Positions 6,285 through 10,066 of a DNA stretch of 10,066 nt are shown one piece after another. Below the pieces are notes generated by a model, which saw nothing but the letters and a program-made list of their open reading frames with translations, searched no databases and was not told the DNA's origin. A program made the translations under genes and the position numbers. Numbering within the stretch: position 1 is the stretch's first letter; each line of letters begins with the position of its first letter. The stretch spans positions 1 through 10,066 of the forward strand of contig DVHW01000061.1 in the NCBI GenBank assembly GCA_018711785.1. The letters run 5' to 3'. This stretch comes from Candidatus Galloscillospira excrementavium. GTDB taxonomy: Bacteria; Bacillota; Clostridia; Oscillospirales; Oscillospiraceae.

Positions 6285-7625
6285 CTACCAGACGAGATTT
6301 CCCCAGCTCCGCCAGCCGTCGCTGAGATAGATCTCGGTGATGACCCCGTCTTCTACATAAAATGTTCCCCAATTCAGCATCGCCATGGCGGTGATGTTCC
6401 CATCGTCGTCCGCTTCCGGATAGCCCAGCTCCGCCGCCCGCTCCGGGGTGTCCCCCACCCGCAGGCTGGGCACTGTAGCATAGGTATCGTCGGTCAGGCG
6501 CAGGCCGCAGACATACTCCCGGTCGGGCCCGCCCTGCTCCTCGGCGTACTCCATAAAGCTGTCGTACAGCTTCCGGCCGTCGATCAGGCCGGACTGCCAG
6601 TCCCCCGGGTGCTCCCAGTCCAGGCGGAGGGTCTCCACCTCCAGGCCGGGGGCGGTGTAGGTGGTGATGACCCAGGGGGAGGCCATGGAGGGCCTGGTCT
6701 CCAGCAGGTGCTCCTCCCCGGCGGGGCGCAGGGTGTCCTGAAGGTCCCCGGGCAGCGTGTCCAGGGGCCGGCCCATAATGTCCAGACCCAGAACGGTGAT
6801 CATGGCCCTGCCGTCGAAATAGGACCTCACCTGATAGCCCAGCGCGTCCGCGCTGGTGTCGTAAAACTGGTCGAACCGCCAGCCGTCCTCGGTGCGCACC
6901 ATGCGGATGGGGAAGCGGCTCTGGTACTCGTACCCCGCCGCCACCCGCGCGTCCCGCTCCGCGGTGCTCTCCCCCTCCCGGGGGTACATCAGGGAGTAAC
7001 TGCCCACCACATAGAAGCTGATCTCGTCCTCCGACTGATAGAGCAGCTCAAAGGTGTCCGGGAAATGAAAATTGCGGCAGTCCCCGGTCCCCCTGCCCAG
7101 GTCGAGGAAGCACAGCCGCCCGTCCTTCTCCCGGAAAATGGGATAACCGCCCCCCGCGTCGTTCTTCCCGTCAAAGAACGCCTCGGTGAACACGCCGGAG
7201 ACCAGCGCCTCGAAATCGGCCCAGTTCCGGTAGCGGCCCCGGGAGTAGACGTAGGTGTACTCCCCGTCCTGGAAGGTCTCCGCCGGGCCGTTGGGGCAGG
7301 TCCCCAGGGGGAAGGTGTCGGAGTACTCCACCTCATTGGTCATGCCGCCGAACAGGTGGGTATAGACTCTGCTGGCCCGGCGGTACAGGTCCTGCTGCTC
7401 CGCCGTCAGGAATTCGGGCGCCGGCCGGGACTGCTCGTAGTCCGTCAGGGGCGGTTCCCGGTCGGAGAGGGCGGGGGCCGGCTCCGCCGTGGGCAAGACA
7501 GGCCCCGCGGTCTCTGTGGCCGCGGGCGCGGGGGCGTCCGTCCCCGCCGCGCCCGGCGTCCCGGTGCACCCGGCCAGCAGGGCAAGGCACAGCAGCAGGG
7601 GCAGAAAAGTCCATTTTCCCCTCAT
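6285..7625 (-). CDS. Lipoprotein A: surface lipoprotein, tandem paralogue of lipoprotein B
   Basis: The gene encodes 446 residues from an ATG at 7625; AAAGGAG lies 8 bases upstream. The signal peptide MRGKWTFLPLLLCLALLAGC places the lipid-modified cysteine at position 20. The linker (about 25-65) is much shorter than in lipoprotein B and lacks the 20-residue repeat. The mature protein follows the same plan: EFLTAEQQDLYRRA lead (71-84), YRNWADFEALVSGVFTEAFF (132-151), FREKDGRLCFLDLGRGTG (164-181), YQSEDEISFYVVGSY, GWRFDQFYD (248-256), EEHLLETRP (304-312), YTAPGLEVETLRL (323-335) and SLRVGDTPERAAELGY (387-402), then FYVEDGVITEIYL. The DGxLYxLDxxRG pattern recalls the IseA family and the VGD...LGY end recalls BamE-like modules, but neither assignment is firm and the function is unknown. 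It is the first gene after the promoter at 7728-7756, so it probably heads the operon. Confidence 0.85.
   Translation of the reverse strand: MRGKWTFLPLLLCLALLAGCTGTPGAAGTDAPAPAATETAGPVLPTAEPAPALSDREPPLTDYEQSRPAPEFLTAEQQDLYRRASRVYTHLFGGMTNEVEYSDTFPLGTCPNGPAETFQDGEYTYVYSRGRYRNWADFEALVSGVFTEAFFDGKNDAGGGYPIFREKDGRLCFLDLGRGTGDCRNFHFPDTFELLYQSEDEISFYVVGSYSLMYPREGESTAERDARVAAGYEYQSRFPIRMVRTEDGWRFDQFYDTSADALGYQVRSYFDGRAMITVLGLDIMGRPLDTLPGDLQDTLRPAGEEHLLETRPSMASPWVITTYTAPGLEVETLRLDWEHPGDWQSGLIDGRKLYDSFMEYAEEQGGPDREYVCGLRLTDDTYATVPSLRVGDTPERAAELGYPEADDDGNITAMAMLNWGTFYVEDGVITEIYLSDGWRSWGNLVW
7497..7604 (-). repeat. Signal-peptide/linker DNA block shared with lipoprotein B (copy 2)
   Basis: This is the partner of 6113-6220, with 103 of 108 bases identical. 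It codes for residues 8-43 of lipoprotein A. Identity falls sharply on both sides, including the first codons of each gene. Confidence 0.92.
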
Positions 7626-7692
7626 GGGTGTCTCTCCTTTCCCTTCTCTTTCCCGCTTCCCCCTCCCTGTCTGTCCCTGGAGGGGACGCGCC

Positions 7693-7716
7693 GGACAGGT
7701 CGCGCAGCACCTGCCC
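7693..7716 (-). other. Hairpin at the 5' end of the lipoprotein operon transcript
   Basis: An eight-pair stem (7693-7700 with 7709-7716, one G-U pair in the RNA) closes an 8-base loop. The predicted start of transcription is near 7721, so the stem would form within the first few bases of the mRNA. 5'-terminal stems can protect transcripts from decay; that role is only inferred here. Confidence 0.4.
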
Positions 7717-7727
7717 CTTTCGACTTT

Positions 7728-7756
7728 ATTGTAAGCGATTCCCTGTTCTTTTGCAA
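7728..7756 (-). promoter_or_regulatory. Sigma-A type promoter of the lipoprotein A-B (rnr-nagZ) operon
   Basis: On the minus strand TTGCAA (7751-7756) and TACAAT (7728-7733) are separated by exactly 17 bases. Each box matches its consensus at four to five of six positions. The leader to the ATG at 7625 is about 95 bases. The promoter is back-to-back with the plus-strand promoter at 7805-7833. Confidence 0.72.
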
Positions 7757-7804
7757 TGGCACATCCCAGTCCGCCCCTCTTTTAACATTTTCATAAAATT
7801 TCAG

Positions 7805-7833
7805 TTGGCAGGACGTTTTCTTTGATGTATAAT
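7805..7833 (+). promoter_or_regulatory. Strong sigma-A promoter of the EF-G-like gene
   Basis: TTGGCA (7805-7810), a 17-base spacer and a perfect TATAAT (7828-7833) are present. A/T-rich DNA directly upstream (about 7780-7802) could act as an UP element. Transcription should start near 7840, giving a leader of about 72 bases before the ATG at 7912. AAGGAG (7894-7899) lies 12 bases before the ATG, a rather long gap. Confidence 0.85.
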
Positions 7834-7911
7834 GCCTAATATGATGACATCGCCCCAGGGCGTGTCCCATCTGCACAGCACAACCCAAATAGTAAGGAGT
7901 GGAAACAAGTT

Positions 7912-9990
7912 ATGAGTTATTCCGCGCAAAACATCCGCAACGTCTGCCTGCTGGGGCACGGCGGAAACGGAAAGACCTCTCTGGCGGAGAGTATGCTCTA
8001 TCTCACCGGCGGGACCGACCGGCTGGGCAAGGTGGCCGACGGGAATACCGTCTGTGATTACGACCCCGAGGAGACCAAACGGCAGATTTCCATCTCCCTG
8101 TCGGTGGCTCCTGTGGAGTATAACGGCTGCAAGATCAACGTGCTGGACACCCCGGGCTACTTCGACTTTGTGGGCGAGGTGATGGAGGCCCTCCAGGTGG
8201 CCGACTCGGCCGTCATCGTCTGCTCGGCCAAGGCGGGCATGAGCGTGGGCGCCGAGAAGGCCTGGAAGTACTGCGAGCAGCGCAAGCTCCCCCGCCTGCT
8301 CTACATCTCCAAGACCGACGAGGACAACTCCGACTACAACGCCGCCTTTGCCACCCTGCGGGAGCGGTTCGGCAAGAACATCGCCCCCCTGGTGGCCCCC
8401 ATCTGGGACGGGGACAAAAAGGTCATCGGCATCATCGACGTGCTCCAGAAGCGGGCCTTCGAGGTGGGCCCCAAGGGGGAGCGGGTGGAGATCGACGTGC
8501 CCGAGGACAAGCTCCCCGTGCTGGACGAGCTCTACGACGCGCTGAAGGAGTCGGTGGCCGAGACCAGCGAGGAGTTCATGGACAAGTACTTCTCCGGCGA
8601 GGATTTCACTTACGCCGAGATGATCCAGGGCCTGCGCCAGGGCGTGAAGGACCTGTCCCTCTTCCCCGTGGTCTGCGGCAGCGCCGTGTCCGGTCTGGGC
8701 ACCCGCATGCTGCTGGACACCATCGTGGAGCTGCTGCCCAACCCCCTGGAGGGCCGCCCCCTCATGGCTGAGAACGCCGACGGCGAGCTCAGCGAGTTCG
8801 TGGCCGCTCCCGGCGCCCTCCCCTGCGCCTACGTGTTCAAGACCGTGTCCGATCAGTACGGCAAGTACTCCTACCTGAAGGTCCTCTCCGGCTCCATCAA
8901 GCCCGACATGTCGGTGATCAATTCCCGCACCGGCGCCGCGGAGAAGCTGGGCAGGCTGTATGTGATGAAGGGCAAGAAGACCGAGGAGGTCAAGGAGCTC
9001 CAGTGCGGCGACATCGGCGCCGTGGCCAAGATGGATAAGCTGAAGACGGGCGACACCCTCTGCGAGCCCCGCAAGGTGGTCAAGATCGAGCCCATCCCCT
9101 TCCCGGAGCCCTGCTACTCGGTGGCCATCGCCCCCAAGGCGAAGGGCCAGGAGGACAAGATCGCCGCCGGCCTCACCCGCCTGAACGAGGAGGATCCCAC
9201 CTTTGTCTGGGTCAACAACGCCGAGACCCGCCAGATGGTGGTCTCCGGCACCGGCGATATGCAGATGGACGTCATCGTTTCCCGGCTGAAGAGCCGCTTC
9301 GGCGTGGACGCCGAGCTCAGCGAGCCCCGGGTGGCCTACCGGGAAAAGATCCGCAAGAAGGTGGAGGTCCAGGGCCGCCACAAGAAGCAGACCGGCGGCC
9401 ACGGCCAGTTCGGCGACGTGTGGATGCGCTTTGAGCCCGGCGACACCGAGGAGCTCCAGTTCTGCGAGGAGGTCGTGGGCGGCGCGGTGCCCAAGAACTA
9501 CTTCCCCGCCGTGGAGAAGGGTATGCGGGAGGCGGTGCAGCACGGCGTGCTGGCCGGCTATCCGGTGGTGTACCTGAAGGCCACCCTGTACGACGGGTCC
9601 TACCACCCGGTGGACTCCTCCGAAATGGCCTTCAAGACCGCCGTGCAGCTGGCCTACAAGGCCGGCATGCCCCAGGCCAGCCCGGTGCTGCTGGAGCCCA
9701 TCGGCGAGCTGAAGGTCACCATTCCCGACAGCTATATGGGCGACATCATCGGCGACCTCAACAAGCGCCGGGGCCGCGTCATGGGCATGAACCCCGACCA
9801 CGAGGGCAACCAGGTGGTGGAGGCCGAGGTGCCCATGGCCGAGATGAGCCGCTACGCCATCGACCTCAGGTCCATGACCCAGGGCCGGGGCTCCTTCACC
9901 TTCCATTTCGTCCGCTACGAGGAGGCCACCCCTGCCGCCCAGGAGAAGGCCATCGCCGCCGCCAAGGCCATGCAGGACGAGGACAACTGA
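7912..9990 (+). CDS. fusA2: EF-G-like translational GTPase, EF-G2-type paralogue
   Basis: The 692-residue product covers all EF-G domains: GTPase (about 1-290), domain II (303-385), III (400-475), IV (478-600) and V (605-680). The P-loop is GHGGNGKTS (15-23) instead of AHIDAGKTT. Switch I has KRQISI in place of RGITI. G3 is DTPGYFDF (79-86), with Tyr83 where EF-G and EF-Tu carry the catalytic histidine. G4 is SKTD (133-136) instead of NKxD; G5 GSA (256-258) is kept. Domain IV is well preserved, with GGHGQFGDVW and SYHPVDSSEMAFK including the tip histidine His565. The C-terminus has MTQGRGSFTFHF. These changes are typical of EF-G2-like paralogues (for example EF-G-2 of Thermus) rather than the str-operon elongation factor. 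Such proteins bind GTP and the ribosome, but their cellular role is unsettled. The gene is monocistronic, with its own promoter and terminator, and is divergent from the lipoprotein operon. Confidence 0.93.
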   Translation: MSYSAQNIRNVCLLGHGGNGKTSLAESMLYLTGGTDRLGKVADGNTVCDYDPEETKRQISISLSVAPVEYNGCKINVLDTPGYFDFVGEVMEALQVADSAVIVCSAKAGMSVGAEKAWKYCEQRKLPRLLYISKTDEDNSDYNAAFATLRERFGKNIAPLVAPIWDGDKKVIGIIDVLQKRAFEVGPKGERVEIDVPEDKLPVLDELYDALKESVAETSEEFMDKYFSGEDFTYAEMIQGLRQGVKDLSLFPVVCGSAVSGLGTRMLLDTIVELLPNPLEGRPLMAENADGELSEFVAAPGALPCAYVFKTVSDQYGKYSYLKVLSGSIKPDMSVINSRTGAAEKLGRLYVMKGKKTEEVKELQCGDIGAVAKMDKLKTGDTLCEPRKVVKIEPIPFPEPCYSVAIAPKAKGQEDKIAAGLTRLNEEDPTFVWVNNAETRQMVVSGTGDMQMDVIVSRLKSRFGVDAELSEPRVAYREKIRKKVEVQGRHKKQTGGHGQFGDVWMRFEPGDTEELQFCEEVVGGAVPKNYFPAVEKGMREAVQHGVLAGYPVVYLKATLYDGSYHPVDSSEMAFKTAVQLAYKAGMPQASPVLLEPIGELKVTIPDSYMGDIIGDLNKRRGRVMGMNPDHEGNQVVEAEVPMAEMSRYAIDLRSMTQGRGSFTFHFVRYEEATPAAQEKAIAAAKAMQDEDN

Positions 9991-10005
9991 CCGTATTCCC
10001 CCAAG

Positions 10006-10039
10006 GGGCCGGGCTGTATACAGCCCGGCCCTTTCTTTT
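10006..10039 (+). terminator. Rho-independent terminator of the EF-G-like gene
   Basis: A perfect 11-base-pair stem (GGGCCGGGCTG at 10006-10016 pairing with 10021-10031) has a TATA loop and is followed by TTTCTTTT (10032-10039). It begins 15 bases after the stop codon. The minus-strand side has no T-tract, so it works for plus-strand transcription only. Nothing further is recognisable from 10040 to the window end. Confidence 0.93.
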
Positions 10040-10066
10040 GCGGCGGCGGCCTTCTCCCGGGGTCCC

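Noticed and set aside
5910-7796. Plus-strand open frame (628 codons) opposite both lipoprotein genes
   Set aside because: Its start is a Gly/Val/Ala repeat generated by the opposite-strand PT linker. It spans two real genes and their promoter.
7801-9906. Long minus-strand open frame (701 codons) opposite the EF-G-like gene
   Set aside because: It is the mirror of a GC-rich coding gene. Its product is His/Leu/Gly-rich low complexity with no family motif, and the plus strand encodes an unmistakable EF-G with promoter and terminator.

Overview
The window is GC-rich and tightly packed, with Shine-Dalgarno sites of AGGAG type, sigma-A style promoters, lipoproteins with PT-rich linkers and a LytTR/DUF3021 pair. 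Together these suggest a GC-rich member of the Clostridia, such as the gut Oscillospiraceae (Flavonifractor/Lawsonibacter-like). This is an inference from composition and gene content, not a database match. Six protein genes are supported: five on the minus strand and one on the plus strand. No RNA genes, CRISPR arrays or insertion sequences were seen, and no gene-free stretch exceeds 300 bases.

Layout from left to right. Positions 1-962 (minus) hold a two-gene unit: a LytTR DNA-binding regulator followed by a four-helix DUF3021 membrane protein that runs off the left edge. It has its own strong promoter (993-1021), and two 11-base direct repeats lie just upstream at a spacing of two helical turns. 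A strong hairpin (1097-1130) ends the next unit. Positions 1135-7625 (minus) hold four genes read in the order lipoprotein A, lipoprotein B, RNase R, NagZ. Gaps are 43, 64 and 21 bases, so they may form one operon starting at a promoter at 7728-7756. Lipoproteins A and B are tandem paralogues. Positions 7912-9990 (plus) hold a divergent, full-length EF-G-like translational GTPase with its own near-consensus promoter (7805-7833) and a textbook terminator (10006-10039).

Functionally, the minus-strand cluster combines peptidoglycan turnover (secreted NagZ), RNA decay (RNase R) and two surface lipoproteins of unknown function, whose middle region resembles the IseA autolysin-inhibitor family. The LytTR/DUF3021 pair looks like a membrane-controlled regulatory module. 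The EF-G-like protein has a degenerate GTPase centre, with no catalytic histidine and no NKxD, so it belongs to the EF-G2-like paralogues rather than the main elongation factor.

The observations most worth following are: the regulator's putative operator; the lipoprotein pair, whose signal/linker DNA is 103/108 identical although the mature proteins have diverged widely; the 60-base repeat in the lipoprotein B linker; and the altered GTPase motifs of the EF-G paralogue. I found no clear evidence of an entirely new system.
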